A stretch of 64,000 nucleotides of DNA from Allacma fusca. Taxonomy: Eukaryota > Arthropoda > Collembola > Symphypleona > Sminthuridae. The notes below the pieces were generated by a model that worked only from the letters and a program-made list of their open reading frames with translations, did no database searches and had not been told where the DNA came from. Positions 24,751 to 36,899 of the stretch are shown here, in pieces. The stretch lies in contig OX359246.1 in assembly GCA_947179485.1 (NCBI GenBank), positions 74,427,508 to 74,491,507 of the forward strand. The letters run 5' to 3'. Within the stretch, counting starts at the first letter, position 1, and the number at the start of each line of letters is the position of its first letter. The position numbers and the translations under genes are program-made.

Positions 24751-25411
24751 TAGTGGTCGGAACGATTCAATTCAATTCAGAAATTTTCGATTCAATCCAA
24801 TTAGTTATGTGGACTGAATCGTTAACCGTTTTGTGATTCGGTCCAGTATAAAACAATTCAATTCAATTCGGTTTTACTCCATGAATTGAATTGAATTGAA
24901 AATCGTTTGTTAATTGCGGGAAGACAAATTAAACACGCAGTACCTGCTACCACACGTAAATGAGTTTTGTTCATGTATTTAGAAATACATGAATTAATAA
25001 TAATTTAATAATATAAAATTAAGTATAATATTAAAATTATTATGTAATTCCCGTTTCTTAATTAATAATCAAAAATTACTGGAAGTTGAATTAAATTATG
25101 TGATTTCAGAACATTGCTGATTGTTAGCTGTGTCGAATGATCCAAAACAACAATCACAACGTTATGACGAAAGTGTGCATATTTTTCACTTGAGCCTCCG
25201 CTTCACGCTGTACGAGGTTTCAGTATTAACCGGTTCTGAGCAATGATTAATCGTTTGGACTGCAATTCAGAGTGAACAATTCAATTCAGTCCAGCAGTGT
25301 GAACTGAATCGTTCGGTTCGGTTCAATACGTAAACCGAATCGGAAAAACTACGAATCGAATTGAATTGAATCGAAAAATTTCGGTTCTGGACTGAATTAG
25401 TCCGACCACTA
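24751..25411. mobile_element. hAT-like non-autonomous element, AATTCAATTC word family
   Basis: The terminal repeat is TAGTGGTCGGAACGATTCA at 24751-24769; its inverted partner ends at 25411 (GTCCGACCACTA). A perfect 8-bp duplication GTTGGCCA lies at 24743-24750 and 25412-25419. Word arrays of TTCAATTCAATTC, GGTCC and CGGTTC type lie inside both ends with an AT-rich core between. No coding capacity. Confidence 0.9.
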
Positions 25412-25589
25412 GTTGGCCATGTACACTTCTAACTAGACCTGAAACACCGCCCGTTCCATTTTCAGCTGAAAATGAATATTCGAAATCAGAGGTGTGGAAT
25501 ATTCTGAAATATTGTATTTAAAATAGTATTTGATATTTTGTACTTGGTATTTTTATCACCGTAAATTGTTAAGGTGTTTGGTATTTAAT

Positions 25590-26665
25590 CAGGACCAGAG
25601 CTCCACACGGGTCGAGTAATTTTTGATACCGAACTTGAACCTGAACCGTATTTGAATTTTCGGGTAAAAGCAGTCTTATCCGGACTTGCTTGTGACAGCA
25701 ACGTAAAGCACAAGTGCAAAATCCGGTACTATCTTAGACGTACTCGTGCTGGGACCGAATTTTCCATTGTTTTTTAAGAACCGGACTGACCCGTACTTGA
25801 ACTTAGTGGTCGGAACAATTCAGTTCAATTCAAAATGTACAATTCAAACCAGTTCGAATACTGAACTGGATTAAAATTGGGGTTTCAATTCGGTTCAGTA
25901 AAAAACAATTCAATTCTATTCGGTTCACTCTATTAACTGAACTTAATTGTAAACCGTTTGGTTCGCCGAGCATATTTAAATACTGCAAAGGTGGCTAGGG
26001 TGGCGCGTCAGCTAAGGCAATCTCTCCTTAACCTTTTTATAGCATTATGTTGAGCTCATTTAAAAAATTAAAATGCAAAATTTTGAAAAAATAAATTTTT
26101 GATAATTTTTGGAAAAATTAAGCAAGTGGTACTGACTGGTAAGTGAAACAAATTCAGTTCAAATCGGTAGAACAGTTTGCCGTTTTTGTTTTTTTACATA
26201 CGAATTCGCATTACGATTTCAACCAATGACGAACTCCTCCATGAGAGTGTCCTAAAGAATGTTCACAAAACTTTTGAACAAAATTGGTTCGGAGAAAAAC
26301 GTCGGGACAAACAGTCCCAACCATCCGCGGACAGTAATATCTTATAAGGGATGCTACCCTAAAAATATTACCACATGCGTTTTAATGTTGGTTACATTGA
26401 CGCAAAGATGGTGCTAAACTTATCCTTACAATATCAGTTTTGATTTAGCCTAAAATTGTTCTGAATTGGAATTCAAAGAAAACAATTCAATTCGATTCAA
26501 CACATGATTTGAATTATTGAGTTCAGTAAGCGATCGAATTGAATTGAAAGATCCCTGAATTGAACTGAACTGAATTGAATTGTAAAATTGCAATTCAAAC
26601 TGAATTGGTCCGACCACTACTTGAACTCGTACTTGGTTCGTACTCAATCACCACTACTGTGCATG
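25590..26665. repeat. Interrupted GAACTTGAACC-word repeat
   Basis: Both sides (25600-25803 and 26628-26660) carry words such as CTTGAACCTGAACC, GGACCGAAT and CGTACTTG. It is the target into which the element 25804-26619 inserted. The outer ends and target duplication are not resolved. Similar words reappear at 63607-64000. Confidence 0.45.
25804..26619. mobile_element. hAT-like non-autonomous element, AATTCAATTC word family, nested
   Basis: Terminal repeat TAGTGGTCGGAACAATTCAG at 25804 with inverted partner ending at 26619; the same family as 24751-25411. The perfect 8-bp duplication CTTGAACT (25796-25803 and 26620-26627) lies inside another repeat, so this insertion is the younger of the two. 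The interior is non-coding. Confidence 0.9.
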
Positions 26666-28024
26666 CAATTATTCAGGGAAAATATATGGAAATTGGTCAT
26701 AGCTGTATCTCAGAAATTCGTGGTTGGAATCGATTGAAATTTGACAATGCGGTGTCTTAAGGAATTTCAGGGAGGTCCATTACTTCGAAAGTGCCAAAAT
26801 CAGAAAAAACCGAAAATACCCGGGAAATCTAAAATTCGGATTTTCGGATTTCTGACAGCACGGACACCTATTAGAATCATGTAAGGAAGCTGTATACGAA
26901 ATTTCAACAAAATCGGACCAACCGTTGCTGAGTTATGGCTATGACCACCATCGAACTAAAACCTAAAAAGTCTTTAGTATCAACGATTTCAATTACTTAA
27001 GTAATAAACTTGTACATAGAACAAACAATAGTTTTGAACACAACCGTTAAAAGCCTATGATAAGTGCTAATAATTCGACTCTATTTTACGTAGAATGCGT
27101 AAGCATGTTCATTTCGGATGCATTAAACGCTCGTTAATGCTCTTTGATTAGCTTCACGTTGTAAGTAAAAAATTCTCAAATTTTTGAATATAATTTCGAT
27201 CAAAATACCGATTCCCATCCTTGAACATAAATTACACTTAGTACTGCGCTCATTTTTTTCATCATTTTTTTCGAACTTCAAAAAGCATCTAAAACTTTTT
27301 GCCTTTACTCAGTTTTGAAGGGTGGAAATATGGAAGTGGAATTTATCCGGAATGTAATTATTACCAAACACTTCCAAGTTACTTTCACACTCAATCACAA
27401 CAGAACATTTTGTATTTACTTTCAAAGTGCTCAAAATAATCAAACGCAAATAAATATTCAAATCCCCTTTCGTTGTCTGTGATCTCCATAAATACTGATC
27501 TGGAGTTTTCATAATTTACATCTATACCTCATCTTTATGGCCGCTAGTGATTTTCTTAAATTAGTTCTTTTATCGACTTTTTTTGGCAAAGGAACCCCAA
27601 AAGAACTAAATCCTCTCATCGTAATCAGCACTCGCTATCATAAAACCAACTCCAATTCTAAAGCAGATGGCTTTCCCAAATATATTTTCAACTTCCAACG
27701 AATCCATTAATCATATTGAGAGCAGTATTTCAATCCACATGCTCTCATACCTGTACTATCGCTATAGCTAACCTCTTTAAAAATTACATTAAATTACTAT
27801 TCTCAAGAATTTTCTCGTTCAACCTTATTCAATTTTTTTCTTACCACAAATCCTATATTCTGCTGTAAGAGCAATTTTTGTTTTCGTTTCGTCTTCGAAC
27901 TGCTTCAGGGATTGAATTTATTTCTCCATAAATTTGTTAGCTTCTTTATAATTTTTCAAATAATCAATTTACTATTTAGTTTATTTGCAAATATTATTGC
28001 GTCTTGCAAGACGCTATGAATTTG
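26666..28024. other. No gene seen
   Basis: AT-rich DNA with a short TTCGGATTTTCGGATTT tract near 26840. Bases about 27230-27290 resemble about 54970-55025 and so belong to the duplicated segment described separately. No recognised coding sequence. Confidence 0.35.
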
Positions 28025-29800
28025 AGGTTGATAAGTAGGCGACAATAAAAAATCCAGTCTTGGACGAAATTGAACAAAGTCAACTTGCTTCAAACGTGAT
28101 TTTGAACTTAGTCTGTTTTGGAACTATTTCACTTTTGTCCCATTCCAATTGACCTTTGACCTTTCAGATTTAAGTATTGGAATAATGACACTTGTTCTGG
28201 AGTAATTAGATGAATTTAGAAAAACGTACTGGCCTTTTACTTATATGCACTTCATATGTGTCACATTACGGCTGAGTTCTACTTTCCCGGCCACAAAATG
28301 ACCTTCCACCGTCCACCAGGATTTCCACCTTCCACTAGACCTTTCACTTGACATTCCACCCAAATTTTAAAGATTGTTTACCTTCCAGATCTTTGCCCGT
28401 GTTAATTAACATAACCTACCGTGTTCTGGTGGGTGAAACACAAAGTGCGAACTGGAGATAGTTAATGCGCTGCCCACTGTATGCGACTATTCGAACCGTA
28501 AATCAGCGTTTTAATTTATTGGGAAAAGTAAGTTGCAGCGCTAAGTTTTCGTCATGCCATTAATCGTAACATCGTAAGTTGTTACGGAATTTGCTAAAAA
28601 CATTTTAAAAATTTTGTTAAAAATCAGTTCACCGGTAATTACGGCATCTGAGCCATTTCGAATCATGTGGTTTTCCAGTGGTTGATTTTTATCAGTCCTT
28701 TGACATAATTCTATACAATAACATCGAAATCTGATCATCATACTTGTACATATCAGTACAATGATTTTGTAACAGTAACTTGTTTTCTCAAAGGTAAGTT
28801 GCATTTTTATAGTTAGTTCCATGAGTTAGTTTTAACTTAAATCAGTCTAGTGTTTTAACCTTCGTGTTAATTTTACGAATAAAAAATGCGAAACATAAGT
28901 TAACACACCGAAATTGATCCAAGACTGTCATTTTCTAGATGAATAGGCACAAAAGAAATGAGCTTCGGCCATGCAGTAACTCATGTAGGGAGGCATTATA
29001 GTATGTTTTTCGTTAGCTATTTGTAAATATTGTCAAAGCCAGACTACAGAGTCTGTATGGGTAATGTGGGTAGTCACGTGGAAGGTCAGGTGGAATGATC
29101 AAGGGTAAGGTGGAAGGTCAAGTGGTAGTTCGGTGGGAGGTGGAAGTCTGGTGGAAGTTACTTACGTATTATAGTGTTAATATATGGGTGAGTGGATGGT
29201 GGAAGGTCATTTTATGGCCGGGAAAGTAGAACTCAGCCCACATTACTCCTTTTGAGGGTGATCTACAATTTTCCTGTGTATTTTTGAATTCCGTGTATCC
29301 ACAATTTCCTGGCTGTTATGAAAATCCAGTTAAGATAAAATTACCAAACCAAATTTCATGACCCTATGAATGATTTAGTCCTAAGTCGTTTATCCCGTTG
29401 GATTCTCTGTACATTCGAGTCATAAAATCAATTAACAATTAAGAGGAGCTACCCGGGATGCTCCATATTGTTTAAAAGGTTTTTGACTTATTCAATTCTC
29501 TTATACTAGGCTACAGCAAACGTTCCTAAAATTTGACCTGGAACTTCAATGGCATTTGAAGTATCAGCGCTATAATCCCTTGAACAGTTTTCTCAAACTT
29601 TTGTTGTTATTGTCATTTCATACTTAATAACTACCTCCAATTGTACAAGTTCTGCTTTCTCAAATACCTACATTTATATATCAATTATACTACAAAAACA
29701 GTAAATTGGTGATTCTGTATACTTGAAGTAGTGCTGGCTTATTACACATTTGATAATTCCAGTTAAAATAAAGTTAAGCCGTGCGAATGACTGTTGTGAT
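28025..29800. repeat. Duplicated segment, copy 1 (interrupted by a transposon)
   Basis: It matches 55040-55770 in the same order: AGTCTGTTTTGGA, TTGACCTTTGACCTT, AATTAGATGAATTT, TATGAATGATTTAGTCCT, and GAGGAGCTACCCGGGATG at about 29443 and about 55424. Removing 28270-29238 plus one 8-bp duplication restores collinearity. Non-coding as far as can be seen. Confidence 0.65.
28270..29238. mobile_element. Non-autonomous element with 8-bp duplication, CCTTCCACC word family
   Basis: It has a long terminal inverted repeat of about 45 bp, beginning GGCTGAGTTCTACTTTCCCG, at both ends. A perfect 8-bp duplication CACATTAC lies at 28262-28269 and 29239-29246. Subterminal words are ACCTTCCACC/GGTGGAAGGT. 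The empty site is visible in the paralogous segment near 55215. An 8-bp duplication fits hAT, P or Merlin; the family is not settled by the ends. Confidence 0.9.
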
Positions 29801-30080
29801 AAATTACATGTTACTGGGATGTGGTTTCGGGTCTTTAGTTCAAATGTAATGTAGTTATGTAATTTACCATTATGTGCACTTTGCCGAAAAATGTAAAATT
29901 TTAGAAGGTAGGGGAGCGTGAAACTTCAAACATCTTGTGTTACATCCTGCTTTATATTTTCAAATAAAATATTTAAAAAAATATAAGAAATTATTTTGCA
30001 GAAACTAACTTGATTTTTCAGATGAATATGATATAGCAGAAGCAAGTTATGAGCAATAATTATCACATTATTATATAAAT
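29801..30080. other. No gene seen
   Basis: A short AT-rich interval between repeats. Confidence 0.35.
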
Positions 30081-30088
30081 GCTACATA

Positions 30089-30886
30089 TAGTGCTGTTCA
30101 TGGGAACGGAAATTTGGTACCCATACCTGTACCCATTTTTTCAGGAACTAAAGCAATGGTCCTGTTCCTGTTCCCATAAAAATGGGTACCAACTCAAAAT
30201 TCCTGGACCTGTTTCTACAGGAACAGGGATGTTCCTTTCCTGTTCCTGTTCCCAAAAGTACTTAAAGATTAGCAGAAAAGTACAACCTACACATTTATTC
30301 ATCGATTTAAAAAGCCAAATTTCAGATCGACTTTATTAAAAATAAATAACAATACACCATCTGCAATACCATTAGCTACTCGAATTTAAATGAGAATTCA
30401 GTAACAGTAATTAAATTAATTATCGCAACGCAAAGTACAGTAGTAACTGAAATTAGTTAAGACAAGTAGCACTTTCAATATACTTTTGCTGAGCTAATAA
30501 GGAAAAGAGCACACTGGAGTTTTCTGAGCTACAATTTTGGGTTTAAGTTCTAGAGAATTCCATTTTTGCAACGTATTAAATAATAATAATTTTTTTTTAA
30601 ATATTGACGTGCGAAAGAGTGAATTATTTTATATGTTGCAACGTACTTTTAAGATATTATTTTGATTGTGAGGTTTTTCATATTATAATCTTCATGTGAA
30701 TACCGGGTAGGTACACTTTTTGTTCCTGTTTCCAAACCCGCTTTTGTTCCTATATTTTGGGAACAATTTCTATGTTCCCAAACGTTCCCAAAGTGTTTTG
30801 GGAACAAAATTTGTGTTCCCGTACACACCAATTCCTGTTCCTGTTCCCAAAAACCTGGGTGTCTCCTGTTCCCATGGACAGCACTA
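30089..30886. mobile_element. hAT-like non-autonomous element, GGGAACAGGAAC word family
   Basis: Terminal repeat TAGTGCTGTTCATGGGAAC (30089-30107) and its inverted partner at 30868-30886 (one mismatch). Perfect 8-bp duplication GCTACATA at 30081-30088 and 30887-30894. Subterminal words CCTGTTCCC/GGGAACA fill 30104-30265 and 30718-30875, around an AT-rich core. Confidence 0.93.
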
Positions 30887-31044
30887 GCTACATAAGGCAA
30901 GTAATATAAGAAAACAAATCTTTGTCTCACGTTCTCATGTAGGACTACATTTTAACCTAGGAACATTACTGGAAGTCAACCTACCTACCTCCTTACGTTA
31001 GGCTGATTATCCTACTGGAGATAAATTCGAATTGTACCTATAAC

Positions 31045-32025
31045 TAGAGCTTCCAATGTGTTCAACATTTCTGTTCCGTAGGAAATTCCGTTCCGTTCCG
31101 AAACCTACAAATAATATTGGTCCCGGTTCCGTTCCGGCTGTCGGGACATCGGAACATTTGAACTGACACCGTTCGGAACACAGGAGTAAAGTATTTTTTC
31201 CGTTACAGGTTGTGTTCCGTTCCGTATTATGCTAGTTTTTCCGTTCCGAACCCGTTCCGTTCCGAAATATCCCGGAATTGTTCACAACATATACGTGAAA
31301 TGCGTGTACAAATGACTGGCAACTTAATACAAATACATGATATACTTTTAATAGATTGGATGCTAGGGAATGCTATTATTTAATTATATAAAATAATATT
31401 TAATAATAATTAGGCCATATAAAAAGAACTACTGTGCAGTATTATATAATTATTATTAATTATTTTTTAGTAATAAATATTTGTAGCGTGTATATTTCAA
31501 TGGCCTAACAGTGTTAATTTCCTGCAAGCTTGCTTCATTACTGCTAATAATTTCGATTTCAGAATTTTCATTTTGAGAAAAATCGCCCATGCCCATGTTT
31601 ATTAAACAAAATTAGTTATTCTGTTGATTTTCATGGAAAACGATACTCGCATTACATATAAGCATTTGCGCAAATTAAATCTGTGTTCATCCAATTTCGT
31701 TATTTTGGCAAAAAACTGCTTACAAGCCAGTGCGATAAGAAACGTGTTTCCATTCTAGTTGAACGATGGCGCGACACTTCAGAAATTGTACCGGGATCGG
31801 TTCGGAACGGAACAGAACAATTCCGCTTTCCGATGACATAAATTACATGGGACATTATTCGTACCGATGCTCTGAACCGTCCCGGTCCCAATATTATCGG
31901 TACAAGTGCTCATGTTCCGGTTTTGTCCCGATTCAATGACGGAACCAAAGAGAATGTTCCGAAAGTGTTCCGTTCCGTTTCCGAACACGGAACTTCGGGA
32001 TTTCGGAAACCCGAAGGAAGCTCTA
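31045..32025. mobile_element. hAT-like non-autonomous element, GTTCCGTTCCG word family
   Basis: Terminal repeat TAGAGCTTCC at 31045-31054 and inverted at 32016-32025. Perfect 8-bp duplication CCTATAAC at 31037-31044 and 32026-32033. CCGTTCCG/CGGAACGG words occupy both ends (31070-31280 and 31785-32000) around an AT-rich core. The terminal decamer is nearly shared with 53817-54535. Confidence 0.92.
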
Positions 32026-32110
32026 CCTATAACTTGTTCATATCTAATCGTTGACCTAACGGGATTCTTCGTTGTAACGGCCTGTTTGACTTGAATGGAT
32101 AGGACATATA

Positions 32111-32580
32111 CAGGGGTCGGATTTATGTGGGAAGACGGGAAGAATCTTCCCAGGGAAAAAAAATTCAGCAGGGAAATTTTCAAATGGAATTACAAACAGG
32201 GAAATTCAAATCTGTTGATCTTTTTTGGGCAGGGATTTTTGAAATTGTTGAGGTGTTTTATGGGAAACAATTTTTGTCACCAGGGATTTTTGAAATTGTT
32301 AAGGTGTTTTACTGAAAAACATTTTTGTCTCCAGGGATTTTTGAAATTGTTACGGTGTTTTACTGAAAAACATTTTTGTCTCCAGGGATTTTTGAAATTG
32401 TTAAGGTGTTTTACTGAAAAACATTTTTGTCTCCAGGGATTTTTGAAATTGTTACGGTGTTTTACTGAAAAACATTTTTGTCTCCAGGGATTTTTGAAAT
32501 TGTTAAGGTGTTTTACTGAAAAACATTTTTTTCTCCAGGGATTTTTGAAATTGTTGAGGTGATTTACAATGCAGTAACGA
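32111..32580. repeat. GGGRTCAGATTTTTGT family member containing a 51-bp minisatellite
   Basis: It begins CAGGGGTCGGATTTATGTGG and shares GAAGAATCTTCCCA with the copy near 53636. Its right half is the tandem array described in the next entry. The right terminus is not recognised. Confidence 0.45.
32230..32570. repeat. 51-bp tandem repeat with alternating (102-bp) units
   Basis: Units start at 32230, 32281, 32332, 32383, 32434, 32485 and 32536 (the last partial). Each begins CAGGGATTTTTGAAATTGTT. Middle units alternate between TTAAGGTG and TTACGGTG, giving a dimer of 102 bp. Because 51 is divisible by 3 the array is open in several frames, which is not evidence of a protein. Confidence 0.85.
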
Positions 32581-32796
32581 CTACCATATACTGCACCAGG
32601 TATAATCATGCACCAGGTAAAAAACTTTAACCGATTTTTAACCGATTTTTCAAGCATAACTTTGTAAAAATTATTGGTTACACAGATTTGTGTACAAAAC
32701 AATTTTGTTCCCCCACCACAATATCCCCCAATTTGTAGAACATTGTTTCATAATCTTTTAAAATTGGTTCCATCCTTCAGCTCATAAACTCTGAAT

Positions 32797-34115
32797 CAGT
32801 GCTCGGCACGGGTATGGGTAATACTCGGGTAAACGGGTACGGGTATGGGTACTACCCGGGTACAGATTTTGTGTACCCGAACAATTCCGGGTACTACCCG
32901 GGTACACTTCGGTAGGCTCAAAATTTTGGGGTACGGATACGGGTATGGGTACGGGTACAAGGATTTCAAAATGGGTATATACCCACCGTGTACGGGTATA
33001 ATGGGCTCATTTACTCGTACCCGCGACCATTGTACCCGAGTATTTGGATACGTTGAGATTTTACACATTTTGATGAATTTTCTGCCATAATGCCCGTATG
33101 TTGGAAACATCTGTCAGTATTTTTAGTATTTCTGAATACATATAGCTTATTGTTAATAACCTTATAACCTTACAACATACAGTAAGTGTATTTTAAACTG
33201 TGTAGCTAAAATATGCTTTTGGGGAACGTTTTAGAAAGCATATAAATAAATAAACAGACGAGGAATAATAACAAAATAGAAGTGGAGAATAGGATTTAAC
33301 AAAATTTTGTACTAAACGTCTTCATAATGTAGTATTTTGTCACTAATTACATAGTCTGTGTGACACACTGATGATACTTATTAGCCACAATTAATACAAT
33401 TTACAAATTTCAAATCTGAAAAAGTTGGATGGCAAGTTATTTTGTGTTATTGGCAGTTGATTAGGACAAGGCGGATATTTGTAACAAGATATTATTGAGT
33501 AATATTTAGACAGAGCTACTGATATACGAAAATTAGTGGAAAAGGTCGAATATATCAAGAAGTGAAAAATCAGTCGCCAAATCTCAAGCCAAAACTGCAT
33601 GTTAGTTATCTCTATGCACAAAAATGCATATACATGTGGGCTGGATGCCACACAATACTCATCAGCCCATCAGCCCGTAAGCAATCAAAGGGGATAATAG
33701 TAATTTTATTTTCGCTTCTTAAAAATGCTTCTAGTTTTTCTACTCTTTAATGAAAATATCCAATTTCAAATACCGCTCTAGATAGTCAAAATTACACACT
33801 AAGGTGTCATATATTATTACATTTAACGTACTATGTATTACATTGAGACAAATCTGGTTAAAGTACCCGGGTACGAGTACGGGTACAGCACTGAGATACC
33901 TGAGTATGGGTACAATTTTCGAGAATTTTTCGGGTACGGGTACAATGCGGGTACAGGTACATGGGTTGAGATTACATTTAGGGTACGGGTACGAAACATT
34001 TGTACCCGGATACTCGGGTATGGGTACGGGTATAGATACCAGATATTGCAATACCCGCATTTCAGGTACGGATACGGGTACGGGTACCGATTTTTCGTAC
34101 CCGTGCCGAGCACTG
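32797..34115. mobile_element. hAT-like non-autonomous element, GGGTACGGGTAC word family
   Basis: Terminal repeat CAGTGCTCGGCACGGGTA at 32797 and inverted, ending at 34115. The 8-bp duplication is CTCTGAAT (32789-32796) / CTCTGGAT (34116-34123), one mismatch. GGGTAYGGGTA words fill 32810-33050 and 33865-34105; the core (33100-33840) is AT-rich and non-coding. The longest of this set here, 1.32 kb. Confidence 0.92.
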
Positions 34116-34123
34116 CTCTGGAT

Positions 34124-34930
34124 GCAGCGGGCAAAGAAACGGAGTTAACTATGAAAACAATGGTCCTAACATATTAATTGGTTCAGACAGACCAGACGTG
34201 AAGCAAGGATGAGCAACTGAATGATAAATCAGCTCATAAATATGCTAATCAAAATATAAAATGTAAATATATGCTAGCATTTACTGAGCTCGTTGAAAAT
34301 TAGTAACAGGGCCTAGTCCATCTGATACGTACTTTAAAAATTTTGAAAATGACACTTTAGAATACACAGAGCAATATTGGGGGAATCCCTATTAAAGAGC
34401 AAAAGAGCTAAAAAATAATTTACGGAACTTTATTTTGGACGGTCTGTGGTCCAGAAATTTATTTCGAAGCGCTACTTTTCCAGAAAATTTCAACCGAATT
34501 CAGTGTTGTCGAATATTAATTACCTAAGTAAAAACTGCGCCCGTGGGAATCGAACATGTAAGGCAATATTGGTACGTATGAATTTTATTTCAAAACCTAT
34601 TGAACAACATGATTTCAATTCAAGGTCCGTGCAAGCGATTCTTTTCATAGTTTTGACTACGATTTCTAAATTATTAAAAGGCTCTTAGGTGAAGACGGAT
34701 TTGCATTGAGGCTGAGGTAGGCGAATTCCTTTGTGCATCTTTGCGCTTCACATTAATGTATTCATAATATCAATTCACAGCTAGTAATCAGTTTTGAGGG
34801 TTTCCTGAATTTACATATCCGTTTCACGCACTTATAATTCGTTGGACGAATAACAATTTTCTTATATCTAAAGCGGGATAATTTGAGCCTTCTCTTCTGT
34901 ATGTTTGTATCCAAGGGTCCATAAGTGCAA
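34124..34930. other. No gene seen
   Basis: AT-rich DNA with no recognised frame. A short frame at 34446-34688 has no motif. Confidence 0.35.
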
Positions 34931-35096
34931 CTAGTAGCAGCCCTGTGCTTCACAGGGACAATTACTTGGATAGCTGGTAGTAAAAGTGTGAGTGTTGAGG
35001 CTATAAATGTCTTAGGAATCAAGCCCAGTCGTGGAGACTTATTGTATACCTAAACCTTGGGCGCTGATTTCAAGAGTAGAGCGCAAAATTTTAATA
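34931..35096 (-). mobile_element. Helitron-like 3' end (minus strand)
   Basis: Read on the minus strand, a hairpin with 7-bp stem and 3-nt loop (CCCTGTG-AAG-CACAGGG, 34957-34941) is followed about 6 nt later by CTAG at 34934-34931 and then T, the arrangement of a Helitron 3' terminus. The upstream extent is unknown, and no Rep/helicase is seen here. The hairpin context resembles that at 46078-46092 (both are preceded by TAATTNTCCCTG). Confidence 0.55.
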
Positions 35097-35104
35097 GCCA
35101 CAAA

Positions 35105-36367
35105 TAAGGTTCCTCAACGGATCGGATATATCCGCATATCCGCGGATCGGATAAATTTCGGATAGGATAATTAATGAATTTATCCTATCCGCATTTATCC
35201 GCCCGGATCGGATAGGCACATTCTATCCGTTAAAATAATGCGGATAGGATAGGATACAAGGTTAAAGTAATCCGCACGGATACGATAATAGAATCTTGAG
35301 CTTCGGATAATCCGTCGGATATCTGCGGTTATCCGCGGATAGTTTTATCTGCCATCTGTTGCTTACCGGCCTAACAAATTTCGGTCGTAGAATGAAGTAA
35401 TTGATAGCAAAACGACGAAAATACGCTTTTCTATTTCAACAAACACAAAAACACACAGTATATTGCTACTAAATTTACTCATCTTTATCATCTAAGTCCT
35501 ACCAAGGAAATTAACTGTCATACAGGAAGTTTAAAACTATCCAATTCAAATTTGAGTGTCGAAATGTTAACCAACAATTTTTTCGGACCAGACCAGACCA
35601 AAGACTATGGCCCGGACCGTGGTCCAGAAAACCATTGATAGCAATTAAATAATCACATTTTATCCAGTCAAATTCTTCTTTTGTCCCCAGAAATGACATT
35701 TTTAATTTGTTCCGTAGGATTTCGTTAATTCATAAATTTTTATTTTGCGTACTTTTGGGACCATGGTCCTGTAGTCTGGTCTGGTCCTGAAACTGGACCA
35801 ATTGTATCTGGTCTGGTCCAAGCGTTGAATCAGACCGGACCAGACCATACAAATCTGGGATCAGATCGGACCAGACCAATCCAAGACCATTAATAATGGT
35901 TTGGACCAGATCATTGGCATCCCTAGTTGCGCCTATAGTTGTGGTAATTGTATATTTCATATTACAAAGAGAAGAATGATTATTGCAGGGGTGAATAAAT
36001 GATAAGCGTAATATTCATACTATGTAATCCTATATTGACTCCACGTAAACCGGAGGACCTTTTTCGACACTTTGTATTTGAATAAATACTTTTTATGAAT
36101 TTGCAAGAATAATTTCCAAATTAGAACCATATCCGCGGATGACTTCGGATATCCGCGGATAGGATCGGATTTCTCGTTGCAAGTATCCGTCGGATACGGA
36201 TACATATTATATCCGATCCGAAATTTTCGGATAGGATTCGGATAACATAAAAACTTTATCCGACATTACCGGATAGGATCGGATTAAGTTTTAATTTATC
36301 CGAGAATTTGCGGATAGGATAGGATACGGATAGGATAAGCCATTTATCCTATCCGTGAGGAACCTTA
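35105..36367. mobile_element. hAT-like non-autonomous element, GGATATCCGCGG word family
   Basis: Terminal repeat TAAGGTTCCTCA at 35105-35116 and inverted at 36356-36367. Perfect 8-bp duplication GCCACAAA at 35097-35104 and 36368-36375. TATCCG/CGGATA words occupy 35118-35340 and 36130-36350. The core is interrupted by a GGTCTGGTCC-type element (35576-35925), so without it this element would be about 0.9 kb. Confidence 0.93.
35576..35925 (-). repeat. Nested GGTCTGGTCC-word element
   Basis: An inverted copy of 17187-17555, collinear along its length, with the same terminal TAGGGATGCCAATG (read on the minus strand from 35925) and the same ACTTTTGGGACCATGGTCC core. It lies inside 35105-36367. As in the other copy, one end (near 35576) has no recognisable terminal repeat. 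Confidence 0.7.
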
Positions 36368-36375
36368 GCCACAAA

Positions 36376-36891
36376 CTCCATGCCTAGGCGGTTAAATTAT
36401 AAGGTTTGGAAGTAGTAGCAATTAATATATTGATAATTTCGTTGCTTTCTACAATAAACTCAGGAATTCTTCTAACTGTTCCTGAACTTTGACCTCAATA
36501 AATTCCCCTCTGGTTCTTTTTCAAAGTCATGGAAGTGTAAGTCCAATTTTTCTAGAATTTAATTAGAAAAAGCTTTAAAAAATTCCTTTTGATCCGAATA
36601 TACAGTGTGAGGGAAGGCAATCGTTTGAAGTGAATTGGTGTACTTGTGCTGCAGTTAAAGTGAAGGAGATTTAAATCTCTTATGAGAGTTTTTCGTTAGA
36701 GCTTCAAATGGAAACCAGGTTTCAGTCCCGATCTCGTCCTGGAATTTCCTTCAAAGTTATACAGGTCCGGTCCGGAAAATTGGATACAGAGTTAATTTAC
36801 TCTGTGATTTGAATGCGGAAATGATTTTCATAAATTTTGATTTAAATTTGATTTGCAATGTGCTGACAATATTTTGTGTATATATTAAATT
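36376..36891. repeat. 5' flank of copy B (shared with copies A and C)
   Basis: TTGACCTCAATAAATTCCCC at about 36490 and the following 350 bp correspond to 7408-7730 and 47447-47760. The possible reading frame seen in copy A is not conserved. The remaining flank of copy B resumes after the transposon at 37800. Confidence 0.45.
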
Positions 36892-36899
36892 GATGGTTT

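Noticed and set aside
32095..32562. A possible repeat protein with 17-residue units
   Set aside because: The 51-bp tandem unit is a multiple of three and both strands are open; no start context, splice sites or conserved family.
32810..33050. Telomere-like GGGTAC array
   Set aside because: The array is confined inside a transposon with defined ends and an 8-bp target duplication, with inverted words at its other end.
33833..34177. Tyr/Gly-rich frame (GYGYGY) as a structural protein
   Set aside because: It is the GGGTAC word array of the hAT-like element read in frame; open on both strands.
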